Source of the DNA: CADEED01 sp035765415
GTDB taxonomy: Bacteria; Pseudomonadota; Gammaproteobacteria; Steroidobacterales; Steroidobacteraceae
Direction: 5' to 3'
Assembly (NCBI GenBank): GCA_035765415.1
Contig: DASTXR010000132.1
Location: 3,778-67,777 of the forward strand
DNA: 64,000 nucleotides
The position numbers and the translations under genes were made by a program. Shown piece by piece: positions 34,312 through 43,088 of the stretch (the stretch's first letter is position 1; each line of letters starts with the position of its first letter). The notes under the pieces were generated by a model, which had not been told where the DNA came from, did no database searches, and was given only the letters and a program-made list of their open reading frames with translations.

Positions 34312-34596
34312 ATGGAACACGTTGCTCAATACGCTCAGATTCAAGGTTTCACCGCTCTCGCCGTCGGCATCATCTTCGGCATGGGCGCGCTCGGTACCGC
34401 CATCGGCTTCGGCCTGCTCGGCGGCAAGTTCCTGGAAGGCGCCGCGCGCCAGCCGGAACTGACCCCGGCGCTGCAGGTGAAGATGTTCATCGTCGCCGGC
34501 CTGCTCGACGCGGTCGCGATGATCGGCATCGGCTTCGCGCTGTTCTTCACGTTCGCGAATCCGTTCCTGGGCCCGCTCGCCCCGGCTGCCCAGTAA
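34312..34596 (+). CDS. atpE: F1Fo ATP synthase subunit c
   Basis: A 94-residue hairpin protein. Helix 1 has GMGALGTAIGFGLLGGKFLE, the polar loop ARQPE, and helix 2 AGLLDAVAMIGIGFALFF, where Asp is the proton-carrying carboxylate. GAARQPEL is the standard loop for binding gamma/epsilon. The start has TTGGAGGAAAA before it. The protein is somewhat longer than the E. coli 79 residues at both ends. Confidence 0.97.
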   Translation: MEHVAQYAQIQGFTALAVGIIFGMGALGTAIGFGLLGGKFLEGAARQPELTPALQVKMFIVAGLLDAVAMIGIGFALFFTFANPFLGPLAPAAQ

Positions 34597-34638
34597 GCAT
34601 CGGTCGGAACCAATAGTCAGTCCGCCGAGGAGACGATT

Positions 34639-35109
34639 GTGAATATCACAGTAACTCTCATCGTCCAGATGCTGGTGTTCGCCATCGTCATCTGGGTCGT
34701 GATGAAGTTCATCTGGCCGATCATTCTCGGCGCCATGAACGAGCGCGAGAAGAAGATCGCCGCCGGTCTTTCGGCCGCGGAGCAGGGACAGAAAGACCTC
34801 TCCGAAGCCAAGAGCCGCGCCGACGAAGTGCTCAAGGAAGCCCGTACCCGTGCCCTGACCATCGAGTCGCAGGCACAGACGCGCGCGAACCTGATCCTCG
34901 AAGAAGCGCGCAAGGCCGCGGCCCTCGAGGGTGAAAAGGCCCTCGCGGCTGCCCAGTCCCAGATCGCTCTCGAGAGCAACAGGGCGCGCGACCAGCTGCG
35001 CGGGCAGGTCGTGAGCCTCGCCGTAGCCGGCGCCCGGCGCGTGCTCGAGAAAGAAATCGATCAGAAGACGCACGGCGAGCTGCTCGACCAGCTCGCGGCG
35101 AAGCTCTGA
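34639..35109 (+). CDS. atpF: F1Fo ATP synthase subunit b
   Basis: A 156-residue protein with one N-terminal membrane helix (TLIVQMLVFAIVIWVVMKFI) and a long charged helical stalk rich in Ala, Glu, Lys and Arg. It is the peripheral stator linking Fo to F1. The start is GTG 34639 with GAGGAGA upstream. The length equals the typical 156 residues. Confidence 0.96.
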   Translation: MNITVTLIVQMLVFAIVIWVVMKFIWPIILGAMNEREKKIAAGLSAAEQGQKDLSEAKSRADEVLKEARTRALTIESQAQTRANLILEEARKAAALEGEKALAAAQSQIALESNRARDQLRGQVVSLAVAGARRVLEKEIDQKTHGELLDQLAAKL

Positions 35110-35122
35110 ACGGCGGCACCGC

Positions 35123-35659
35123 ATGGCTGAACGCATCACCACCGCACGTCCGTACGCGAAGGCCATCTTCGCGCTGGCGCGCAAGGGCAACAGGCTGGCG
35201 GAAACGTCGGCAGGTCTCATACGCGCGGCTGAAACCGTGGCCGATCCGCGCGTGCGCGCCTTGTTGGGCAGCCCGCAGGTGACCGCGGCGCAGCTCGCCG
35301 AGCTGGTCACCGGCGTCGCCGGAGCCGCGCTCGACGAGAACAGCCGCAACTTCATCGCGCTGCTGGCGCAAAACCGCCGTCTCGGATTCCTCCCCGAGAT
35401 CGCGGCGTTGTTCGAGCAGATGAAGGCCGAGGTGGAGAACGCGGTGGACGTGGAAGTGACGTCGGCGTCGAAGCTCACGTCCGACCAGGAGAGCCGCTAC
35501 GCGGCCGCGTTGCAGAAGAAGCTCGGGCGCCAGGTGCGCCTGCATACCAGGGTCGACGGCAGCCTCATTGGCGGCGCCGTCCTCAAGGCCGGCGATCTGG
35601 TGATCGACGGCTCCATCAAGGGCCGGCTCGAACGCCTGGCCGTTGAAATGACCGCTTAA
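35123..35659 (+). CDS. atpH: F1Fo ATP synthase subunit delta
   Basis: A 178-residue F1 subunit starting MAERITTARPYAKAIFALAR, with a C-terminal KLGRQVRLHTRVDGSLIGGA and VIDGSIKGRLERLA, the conserved OSCP/delta signature. It connects the b stator to the top of F1. It lies between atpF and atpA as usual. Confidence 0.96.
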   Translation: MAERITTARPYAKAIFALARKGNRLAETSAGLIRAAETVADPRVRALLGSPQVTAAQLAELVTGVAGAALDENSRNFIALLAQNRRLGFLPEIAALFEQMKAEVENAVDVEVTSASKLTSDQESRYAAALQKKLGRQVRLHTRVDGSLIGGAVLKAGDLVIDGSIKGRLERLAVEMTA

Positions 35660-35682
35660 AGAAATTTTCGAGGATTCAGAAC

Positions 35683-37221
35683 ATGTCCGTAAAAGCATCC
35701 GAGATCAGTGACCTCATCAAGTCACGCATCGAGAACTTCAAGTCCGCGAGTGAAGCGCGCAACGTCGGCACCGTCGTCACGGTGACGGACGGCATCTGCC
35801 GCATCCACGGGCTCGCGGACGTTCGCTACGGCGAAATGATCGAGTTCCCGGGCAACCTCTTCGGCCTCGCGCTGAACCTGGAGCAGGACTCGGTGGGCGC
35901 CGTGGTGCTCGGCGACTACAAGAGCATCCGCGAAGGCGACACCGTGAAGACCACGGGCCGCATCCTCGAAGTGCCGGTGGGCCGCGAGTTGTTAGGCCGC
36001 GTGGTCGACGCGCTGGGCCAGCCGCTCGACGGCAAGGGCCCGCTAAAGACCAAGGAAAGCGCCCCCATCGAGCGCGTGGCGCCGGGCGTCATCTACCGCA
36101 AGTCGGTGAGCCAGCCGGTGCAGACCGGTTACAAGGCCGTCGACTCCATGGTGCCGATCGGCCGCGGCCAGCGCGAACTCATCATCGGCGACCGCCAGAC
36201 CGGCAAGACCGCGATGGCCGTCGACACCATCATCAACCAGAAGTCTTCCGGCATTAAGTGCGTATACGTCGCCATCGGCCAGAAGCAGTCGACCATCGCC
36301 AACGTGGTGCGCAAGCTCGAAGAGCACGGCGCCATGGGCCACACCATCATCGTCGCAGCGTCGGCCTCGACGCCCGCCGCCATGCAGTACATCAGCGCGT
36401 ACTCGGGCTGCACCATGGGCGAATACTTCATGGACCGTGGTGAAGACGCCTTGATCATCTACGACGATCTGTCGAAGCAGGCCGTGGCCTATCGCCAGAT
36501 CTCGCTGCTGCTGCGCCGTCCCCCGGGCCGCGAAGCGTATCCCGGCGACGTGTTCTACCTGCACAGCCGCCTGCTCGAGCGCTCCGCGCGCGTGAACGAA
36601 CAGTACGTCGAAGAGTTCACCAAGGGCGCCGTGAAGGGCAAGACAGGTTCGCTCACGGGCCTGCCCATCATCGAGACCCAGGCCGGCGACGTGACCGCGT
36701 TCGTGCCCACGAACGTCATCTCCATCACCGACGGCCAGATCTTCCTCGAGACCGACCTGTTCAACGCCGGCATCCGCCCGGCCATGAACGCCGGCATCTC
36801 GGTGTCGCGCGTCGGTGGCGCCGCGCAGACCGACATCATCAAGCGCCTGGGCGGCGGCATCCGCCTGGCCCTCGCGCAGTACCGCGAGCTCGCGGCGTTC
36901 TCGCAGTTCGCGTCCGACCTCGACGAGGCGACCCGCCGCCAGCTCGAGCGCGGCGTGCGCGTGACCGAGCTCATGAAGCAGAAGCAATACGCGCCGCTGT
37001 CGGTGGCCGAGATGGCGCTGTCCATCTACGCGGTGAACAACGGCTATTTCGACAAGGTCGACCGCAAGAAGGTCGTCGACGCGGAAGCCGCGCTGCAGAA
37101 CTTCGCGCGCAGCTCGCACAAGGCGACGCTCGATGCCGTGAATGCCGAGCCGGTGCTCAAGAAGCACGAAGCGGCGATCAAGGGCATCTGCGAAGAGTTC
37201 GCCAAGAACGGCGTGTTCTGA
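35683..37221 (+). CDS. atpA: F1Fo ATP synthase subunit alpha
   Basis: A 512-residue non-catalytic nucleotide-binding subunit. P-loop GDRQTGKTAMAVD, the PAMNAGISVSRVGGAAQ signature and a C-terminal ICEEFAKNGVF. The length matches the family. It alternates with beta in the F1 hexamer. Confidence 0.98.
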   Translation: MSVKASEISDLIKSRIENFKSASEARNVGTVVTVTDGICRIHGLADVRYGEMIEFPGNLFGLALNLEQDSVGAVVLGDYKSIREGDTVKTTGRILEVPVGRELLGRVVDALGQPLDGKGPLKTKESAPIERVAPGVIYRKSVSQPVQTGYKAVDSMVPIGRGQRELIIGDRQTGKTAMAVDTIINQKSSGIKCVYVAIGQKQSTIANVVRKLEEHGAMGHTIIVAASASTPAAMQYISAYSGCTMGEYFMDRGEDALIIYDDLSKQAVAYRQISLLLRRPPGREAYPGDVFYLHSRLLERSARVNEQYVEEFTKGAVKGKTGSLTGLPIIETQAGDVTAFVPTNVISITDGQIFLETDLFNAGIRPAMNAGISVSRVGGAAQTDIIKRLGGGIRLALAQYRELAAFSQFASDLDEATRRQLERGVRVTELMKQKQYAPLSVAEMALSIYAVNNGYFDKVDRKKVVDAEAALQNFARSSHKATLDAVNAEPVLKKHEAAIKGICEEFAKNGVF

Positions 37222-37238
37222 GGAACGGCTAGCTAGTC

Positions 37239-38102
37239 ATGCCTGGAACAAAAGAAATCCGCGTCAAGATCGCCAGCGTCAAGAGCACGCAGAAGATCAC
37301 GAAGGCGATGCAGATGGTGGCGACGAGCAAGATGCGTCGCGCGCAGGAGCGCATGCGCCTGGCGCGGCCCTATGCCACGAAGATCCGCTCGGTCATCGGC
37401 AACCTGACCCAGGCCAATCCCGACTACCACCACCCGTTCCTGCAGGAACGGCAAGAGGTGAAGAACGTCGGCGTCATCGTCATCTCGTCGGACCGCGGCC
37501 TGTGCGGTTCGCTCAACATCAACATCTTCAAGCAGGCGCTGACCGCGATCCGCGACTGGCAGGCCAGGGGCGCGAACATCTCCATGTGCGTCATCGGCGG
37601 CAAGGCCACGGCATTCTTCCGCCGGCTGCCCAACCCGATCCTCGCGAACACGCAGGGCCTCGGCGACTTCCCGCACATCAAGGACCTCATCGGCACGGTG
37701 AAGGTCATGCTGGACGCCTACAAGGAAGGCAAGATCGACCGCGTCCTGCTGGTGCACACCACCTTCGTCAACACCATGACGCAGAAGCCGGTCGCCATCC
37801 AGCTGCTGCCCGTCGAGCCCATCGACGGCGCCGAGCTGCAGGAACACTGGGATTACATCTACGAACCGTCGGCCGACGAGATCCTCGAAGGCCTGCTCAT
37901 GCGCTACATCGAAGCGCAGGTGTACCGCGCGGTCGTGGAAAACGTGGCCAGCGAAATGGCCGCGCGCATGGTGGCGATGAAAGCGGCCACCGACAACGCC
38001 GGCAAGCTCATCGGCGAGCTCCAGCTCATTTACAACAAGGCCCGCCAGGCTGCGATCACCAAGGAATTGGCAGAGATCGTCGGCGGCGCGGCTGCCGTCT
38101 GA
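37239..38102 (+). CDS. atpG: F1Fo ATP synthase subunit gamma
   Basis: A 287-residue rotor subunit starting MPGTKEIRVKIASVKSTQKI with TKAMQMVATSKMRRAQ, the N-terminal helix, ISSDRGLCGSLN, and a C-terminal helix MKAATDNAGKLIGELQLIYN. It turns within the alpha/beta ring and joins the c-ring. Confidence 0.98.
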   Translation: MPGTKEIRVKIASVKSTQKITKAMQMVATSKMRRAQERMRLARPYATKIRSVIGNLTQANPDYHHPFLQERQEVKNVGVIVISSDRGLCGSLNINIFKQALTAIRDWQARGANISMCVIGGKATAFFRRLPNPILANTQGLGDFPHIKDLIGTVKVMLDAYKEGKIDRVLLVHTTFVNTMTQKPVAIQLLPVEPIDGAELQEHWDYIYEPSADEILEGLLMRYIEAQVYRAVVENVASEMAARMVAMKAATDNAGKLIGELQLIYNKARQAAITKELAEIVGGAAAV

Positions 38103-38141
38103 TACAGACGACAAGCACGAATTAGTTAGAGGTTAGCGAAC

Positions 38142-39560
38142 ATGGCCACAGGCAAGATTACCCAGATCATCGGCGCCGTCATCGACGTGGAATTCCCGCG
38201 CGAGTCGATCCCGAAAATCTACGAAGCGCTCAAGCTCAAGGACGTGGATCTCACGCTCGAAGTGCAGCAGCAGCTCGGCGACGGTGTCGTGCGCACGATC
38301 GCGATGGGCAGCTCCGGCGGCCTGAAGCGCGGTCTCGCGGTGGAGAGCACCGGCGCCGCCATCTCCGTACCGGTGGGCCAGGCCACGCTCGGCCGCATCA
38401 TGGACGTGCTCGGCACGCCGCAGGACAACCGTGGCCCGGTCGCCGCGAAAGAGACGCTGCCGATTCACCGTCCGGCCCCGAGCTACGACGAACAGTCCGG
38501 CGGCCAGGACCTGCTGGTCACCGGCATCAAGGTGGTGGACCTGCTGGTGCCGTTCGCCAAGGGCGGCAAGATCGGACTGTTCGGTGGCGCCGGCGTGGGC
38601 AAGACCGTGACCATGCTGGAGTTCATCAACAACATCGCCAAGCAGTACTCGGGTCTGTCGGTGTTCGCCGGCGTCGGCGAGCGTACCCGCGAAGGCAACG
38701 ACTTCTACCACGAGATGGCGGAGTCGGGCGTCATCGACCTCGAGAAGCTCGAGAACTCGAAAGTGGCGATGGTGTACGGCCAGATGAACGAGCCGCCGGG
38801 CAACCGCCTGCGCGTCGCGCTCACCGGCCTCACGATGGCCGAATATTTCCGTGACGAGAAGCAGGCGAACGGCAAGGGCCGCGACGTGCTGTTCTTCGTC
38901 GACAACATCTACCGCTACACGCTGGCCGGCACCGAAGTGTCGGCGCTGCTCGGCCGCATGCCGTCGGCGGTGGGTTACCAGCCCACGCTCGCCGAAGAAA
39001 TGGGCGTGCTGCAGGAGCGCATCACGTCCACCAAGACCGGCTCGATCACCTCGATCCAGGCCGTGTACGTGCCCGCGGACGACCTGACCGACCCGTCACC
39101 CGCCACCACGTTCGCCCACCTCGACGCCACCATCGTGTTGTCGCGCCAGGTCGCGGCGCTCGGCATCTACCCGGCGGTCGATCCGCTCGACTCCACCAGC
39201 CGCCAGCTCGATCCGCTGGTCGTCGGTGACGAGCACTACAACACCGCGCGCGGCGTTCAGGCCGTGCTGCAGCGTTACAAGGAACTGCAGGACATCATCG
39301 CGATCCTCGGCATGGACGAGCTCTCCGAAGAAGACAAGCAGACCGTGTTCCGCGCGCGCAAGGTGCGCAACTTCCTGTCGCAGCCGTTCAACGTCGCCAA
39401 GATCTTCACGGGCCAGGACGGCAAGATCGTCCCGCTGGCCGACACCATCCGCGGCTTCAAGGGCATCCTCGCCGGCGAATACGACCACCTGCCCGAGCAG
39501 GCGTTCTACATGGTGGGCGCCATCGAGGAAGCGATCGAGAAGGCGAAGACGCTGAACTAA
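38142..39560 (+). CDS. atpD: F1Fo ATP synthase subunit beta
   Basis: A 472-residue catalytic subunit. P-loop GGAGVGKTVTMLEFINNIA, the catalytic-site region GERTREGNDFYHEM and DELSEEDKQTVFRARK near the C-terminus. The leader between atpG and atpD contains TAGTTAG (38123-38129). Confidence 0.98.
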   Translation: MATGKITQIIGAVIDVEFPRESIPKIYEALKLKDVDLTLEVQQQLGDGVVRTIAMGSSGGLKRGLAVESTGAAISVPVGQATLGRIMDVLGTPQDNRGPVAAKETLPIHRPAPSYDEQSGGQDLLVTGIKVVDLLVPFAKGGKIGLFGGAGVGKTVTMLEFINNIAKQYSGLSVFAGVGERTREGNDFYHEMAESGVIDLEKLENSKVAMVYGQMNEPPGNRLRVALTGLTMAEYFRDEKQANGKGRDVLFFVDNIYRYTLAGTEVSALLGRMPSAVGYQPTLAEEMGVLQERITSTKTGSITSIQAVYVPADDLTDPSPATTFAHLDATIVLSRQVAALGIYPAVDPLDSTSRQLDPLVVGDEHYNTARGVQAVLQRYKELQDIIAILGMDELSEEDKQTVFRARKVRNFLSQPFNVAKIFTGQDGKIVPLADTIRGFKGILAGEYDHLPEQAFYMVGAIEEAIEKAKTLN

Positions 39561-39571
39561 GGTAGATAGAC

Positions 39572-39997
39572 ATGGCCAACGCAAACACTATTCACGTCGA
39601 CATCGTCAGCGCCGAGGGGGAAATCTTCTCGGGCGCGGCGTCCATGGTGTTTGCGCCGGGTTCGCAGGGTGAGCTGGGCATCGCGCCACGCCATGCGCCG
39701 CTGCTCACCATGCTGAAGGCCGGTGAAGTGCGCGTGCAGACGCCGGACGGCGCCGAGCAGCACTTTTTCGTGGGTGGCGGTGCGCTGGAAGTCCAGCCGA
39801 ACAAGATCACCGTGCTGGCGGATACCGCGCTGCGCGCCAAGGACCTCGACGAAGCCGCGGCATTGAGCGCGAGGCAGCGTGCCGAAGAAGCCCTGCGCGG
39901 CGCCACCGACAAGCTCGAACAGGCCGAAGCGATCCGCGAGCTCTCGCGCATGAACGAGCAGCTCAAGATGATCCAGAAGCTGCGCAAGGGCAAGTAG
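39572..39997 (+). CDS. atpC: F1Fo ATP synthase subunit epsilon
   Basis: A 141-residue subunit. The beta-sandwich part has HVDIVSAEGEIFSGAASMVF and GSQGELGIAPRHAPLLTMLK, followed by the inhibitory helical hairpin (LSARQRAEEALRGATDKLEQ). It is the last gene of the operon. TAGATAG (39563-39569) sits just before its start. No T-rich terminator follows; CCCGC/GCGGG at 39998-40018 is only a weak hairpin. Confidence 0.97.
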   Translation: MANANTIHVDIVSAEGEIFSGAASMVFAPGSQGELGIAPRHAPLLTMLKAGEVRVQTPDGAEQHFFVGGGALEVQPNKITVLADTALRAKDLDEAAALSARQRAEEALRGATDKLEQAEAIRELSRMNEQLKMIQKLRKGK

Positions 39998-40071
39998 CCC
40001 CGCAGCCCGAAACGCGGGTGTTCCCCTGATGCCGCCCGGCCCGGGCGTGGCGTTAGAGTCCCGACGACCGC

Positions 40072-40467
40072 ATGAGCACGCTCAAGAATTTCGAACAGGC
40101 AGGCCGTCGCGGTTTCTATCGACCCGTGGGCGTGATGACGTTCGACCAGGCCGTGGAAATCGTCGGCGAGGGAATGCGGCATGCACGTTCGCTCGAGCTC
40201 GTGGACCTGCTGGTGAACACCGGCGGCCTCACCGGGTTTCCACCGCCGGATGTCTTCGCCCGCTATTCGCTCGCCCTCAAGTGGGCCCAGAGTGCCGGCG
40301 CGTCGCTGCGCGTGGCGCTGGTGGCCCGCGCGGAACTCATCGACCCGGAGAAGATCGGCTTGCTCATGGCCCAGAATCGCGGCGTCGCCGGCGATGTCTT
40401 CACCAGCGAGGCAGCGGCGGTCGCCTGGCTCGATGCGCGCGTCGGCGTGGCTGCGACTAAACCCTAA
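40072..40467 (+). CDS. SpoIIAA/STAS-like protein of unknown function
   Basis: A 131-residue cytosolic protein. The alternation of strands and helices (GFYRPVGVMTFDQAVEIVGE, LELVDLLVNTGGLTG, AGASLRVALVARAELIDPEK, GDVFTSEAAAVAWLDA) resembles SpoIIAA-like/PF11964 folds. No catalytic motif is visible. It stands alone downstream of the atp operon. Confidence 0.6.
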   Translation: MSTLKNFEQAGRRGFYRPVGVMTFDQAVEIVGEGMRHARSLELVDLLVNTGGLTGFPPPDVFARYSLALKWAQSAGASLRVALVARAELIDPEKIGLLMAQNRGVAGDVFTSEAAAVAWLDARVGVAATKP

Positions 40468-40563
40468 GTCCGCGACGTAGTGCGACGATAAGTACTTTCC
40501 CCGGAAGCGCCCGCGCGCGCCGGACCCGGCGTACATTAGTTAGCCGGGCATCGGGGAAAGATC

Positions 40564-41076
40564 ATGGAAGCAATCAACCAGCTCGAACGAAGCTACTTCC
40601 TGCTGAAGTCCGGCGGCGGCGACTACCGCGAATGCATCGAGTGGGCACTCGACCGGCTGCGCCGCGACGAGGAAGACGATGACACCGACATCGCGCTGCT
40701 GGCCGCATCCCACACGCCCGTGGAAGCGCTGACCATCGCCGAGGTGGTCATCGAGCGATACAGCGGTTACCAGGCGCTGGATGCGCAGCTCGCCGCGGGA
40801 AAATACCTCGTGGCGCTCAGGCACGACTATCTTCGCGGCATCGAGACTGTTCAAACGCTCGAACCCAAGCTGCGCGCCCTCTGCGAACGGTTGCGCTTCC
40901 CGGCCTGGCTGCGGGTCCTGTGCCGCAACTGCCGGTACGCCAACGAAGCGAGTGACCATCGCGATCTGTTCGACAAGGAATTCGCCTACCTCGCGCGCCT
41001 CTGGGCGGTGGCCACGAGCCGCCTGCAGTTCGAATCGCGATACAAGGGGGTCATCTCCTCGCGCCACGACCTGTAG
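40564..41076 (+). CDS. Protein of unknown function, 170 residues
   Basis: Soluble and mostly helical. The first 45 residues are acidic (WALDRLRRDEEDDDTDIALL), and three cysteines occur in LRVLCRNCRYANEASDHRD. I recognise no family. GGGGAAAG eight bases before the ATG is a good ribosome-binding site. TAGTTAG (40537-40543) lies just upstream. It is followed by a YkgJ-family gene at 41122, perhaps in the same transcript. Confidence 0.6.
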   Translation: MEAINQLERSYFLLKSGGGDYRECIEWALDRLRRDEEDDDTDIALLAASHTPVEALTIAEVVIERYSGYQALDAQLAAGKYLVALRHDYLRGIETVQTLEPKLRALCERLRFPAWLRVLCRNCRYANEASDHRDLFDKEFAYLARLWAVATSRLQFESRYKGVISSRHDL

Positions 41077-41121
41077 CGGTCGTTCGTTGCGCCGCCGCGC
41101 GCGACGCGCGAGCATGCGGCC

Positions 41122-41787
41122 ATGGCGCCCCCTGGCGAAACAATTCCCGCTGGACCGTTCTCCGACTGGCTGCGCTCCATGCGTGCGGCGCTCGCGGGCA
41201 GCACCGGCATGGACGTGGCTTGCGGCAACTGCCGCGGCTGCTGCACCTCGTCCTACTTCATCAAGGTGCGCGCGCATGAAAAGGCCGCGCTCGAGCAGAT
41301 AGGCGCCGACAACCTGCGGCCCGCGCCCGGTGACGGCGACGGCAGCATGCTCATGGGCTACGACACGCGCGGCCATTGCCTCATGTTCGCGAACGGCGTC
41401 TGTTCCATCTACTCGCATCGGCCCGAAACCTGTCGCACCTACGACTGCCGGGTATTCACCGCCGCCGGCATGAACGCCGGGCCGGACAAGAGCGAGATCA
41501 ACGACCGCATCGCGAGCTGGCGCTTCGAGTATCCCAGCGCACGCGACCTCGACGAACATCGCGCCGTCACCGCGGCGGCGAACTACATCCGGCAGCACGT
41601 GATCCGCTTTCCCGGCGGCCGCGTACCTTCGCGCCCCAGCGAAGTCGCGGTGCTGGCCGTGAAGACCTACGAAGTGTTTCTCGACCCCCCGCCGTCGGAC
41701 GCGGAAATCGCAGCCGCCATCATCGCCACCAGCCGCGATTTCGACCGGCAAGCCCATCGACAGGAGAAAGCCGAATGTATGGATTGA
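41122..41787 (+). CDS. YkgJ-family cysteine-cluster protein
   Basis: A 221-residue protein with the UPF0153/YkgJ cysteine pattern: CGNCRGCC, then GHCLMFANGVCSIYSHRPETC and RTYDC, likely to bind zinc or an iron-sulfur cluster. The function of the family is not firmly known. The C-terminus overlaps the start of the next gene by 13 bases. The first 15 residues are weakly supported; the start might be later. Confidence 0.85.
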   Translation: MAPPGETIPAGPFSDWLRSMRAALAGSTGMDVACGNCRGCCTSSYFIKVRAHEKAALEQIGADNLRPAPGDGDGSMLMGYDTRGHCLMFANGVCSIYSHRPETCRTYDCRVFTAAGMNAGPDKSEINDRIASWRFEYPSARDLDEHRAVTAAANYIRQHVIRFPGGRVPSRPSEVAVLAVKTYEVFLDPPPSDAEIAAAIIATSRDFDRQAHRQEKAECMD

Positions 41788-42071
41788 TAGGCAAGATGAC
41801 CGCGGTACCCGGAAAGCGCGACGAGCTGCTCTGGATCCTGCTCGGCGGCGTGGCAGAAATGCCTGGCTGCCTGAGTTACGTGGTGGCGCGCGATCCGGCC
41901 GATGCCGATGCAATCTGGATTACCGAAGTGTGGGATAGCGAAGCGAGCCACAAGGCATCGCTGTCGCTGTCGGCGGTGCAGACTTCGATCAGGAGCGCGA
42001 TGCCGCTGATCGCGAAATTCAACGAACACATCAGGACCGAGCCCGTGGGTGGCCACGGCATCAAGCGTTAG
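41775..42071 (+). CDS. ABM-domain (antibiotic biosynthesis monooxygenase) protein
   Basis: A 98-residue protein beginning MYGLIGKMTAVPGKRDELLW with MPGCLSYVVARDPADADAIW and ITEVWDSEASHKASL, a single ABM dimeric alpha/beta barrel. AGGAG at 41762-41766 fixes the start inside the YkgJ gene's end. It is a second, cytosolic ABM protein besides the anchored one at 1456. Confidence 0.9.
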   Translation: MYGLIGKMTAVPGKRDELLWILLGGVAEMPGCLSYVVARDPADADAIWITEVWDSEASHKASLSLSAVQTSIRSAMPLIAKFNEHIRTEPVGGHGIKR

Positions 42072-42079
42072 CAACACCC

Positions 42080-42625
42080 ATGCCTCGCTACGTCGCGCTG
42101 TTCCGCGGCATCAACGTCGGCAAGGCCAAGCGCATCGCCATGGGCGATCTGCGTGTGTTGCTCGCCAGGCTGGGATACACCGACGTGCAGACGCTGCTCA
42201 ACAGCGGCAACGCCGTGTTCACGGGTGCGGCGGAGCCCGCCGGCAAGCACTCGGACCGCATACGTCAGGCGGTGCTCAGGAAAATGGGCGTCGATGCGCT
42301 GGTCATCGTGAAGTCCGCGAGCGACGTGGCGGCAATCGTCAAAGGCAACGAACTCGGCGGCATCGCCCACGATCCATCGCGTCTGCTCGTCGCCATGACC
42401 AGCGATGGCAAGGCGCTCACCGCCGTCAGGGCGCTGGCCAGCGCCGATTGGGGCAACGAGAAGATTCATGTCGGCAAACACGCGGCGTACCTGTGGTGCG
42501 CCGATGGCATTCTCGAAAGCAAGGCGATCGAGGCGTTGCTGAAGGGTCTCAAGGGCACCGGCACCACGCGCAACTGGGCCACGCTCAACAAGATTCACGC
42601 GCTCATGAGCAAGAGCGGGGGATGA
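42080..42625 (+). CDS. DUF1697-domain protein
   Basis: A 181-residue protein with the DUF1697 opening MPRYVALFRGINVGKAKRIA and LGYTDVQTLLNSGNAVFTG. The function of this widespread family is unknown. The C-terminal region (TRNWATLNKIHALM) is also conserved in the family. It begins eight bases after the ABM gene and is probably cotranscribed. Confidence 0.9.
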   Translation: MPRYVALFRGINVGKAKRIAMGDLRVLLARLGYTDVQTLLNSGNAVFTGAAEPAGKHSDRIRQAVLRKMGVDALVIVKSASDVAAIVKGNELGGIAHDPSRLLVAMTSDGKALTAVRALASADWGNEKIHVGKHAAYLWCADGILESKAIEALLKGLKGTGTTRNWATLNKIHALMSKSGG

Positions 42626-42823
42626 AGGCGCGCGCCGTGCGGGGGCCCTGCCGGGTGCCGGCGCGCACCGGTTCCGGGCGGGCGCAGGGCACTCGCGTGC
42701 TCTAGCAAGGTGGGCGACGGGCGGTAGATAGCGGCGGACGGCCGGCCAGAACCCGACGAGCGGCCTTTATCGCCCGACAATCGACATGCCACTGCAAAGA
42801 TTCCGCGGGTATATTTCCGTCCC

Positions 42824-43042
42824 ATGAGCCCCGGAAACGACAACCAGGTCGATTGGACTGCTGCCGCAACCCCGGCGGGCGAGGGTGTTCTGCCCAGCCT
42901 GTCGCGCAAGGCAAAGCCGCGGGAAGTGCCCCAGACCAGGCGCCATGTCATGGACACGCTGCTGGGCGAGAACAATCTCTCGGCTTTCGATACCGGCGGC
43001 AACGATCCTTACAACGCCACCGGCAGGCAGTTCCGCCGCTGA
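42824..43042 (+). CDS. Small hydrophilic protein upstream of glmU
   Basis: A 72-residue open frame, basic in the middle (SRKAKPREVPQTRRHVMDTL) with a C-terminal FDTGGNDPYNATGRQFRR. I do not recognise it with certainty. The Asp-Pro-Tyr-Asn tail is reminiscent of short conserved proteobacterial proteins. TATATT at 42810-42815 lies just before it. The preceding 198 bases (42626-42823) are very GC-rich and hold no gene I can support. Confidence 0.45.
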   Translation: MSPGNDNQVDWTAAATPAGEGVLPSLSRKAKPREVPQTRRHVMDTLLGENNLSAFDTGGNDPYNATGRQFRR

Positions 43043-43088
43043 TTTCGCGTTGTTCATTGTTGGTGAGGCCGCTTAAACTCGCAGCCTC

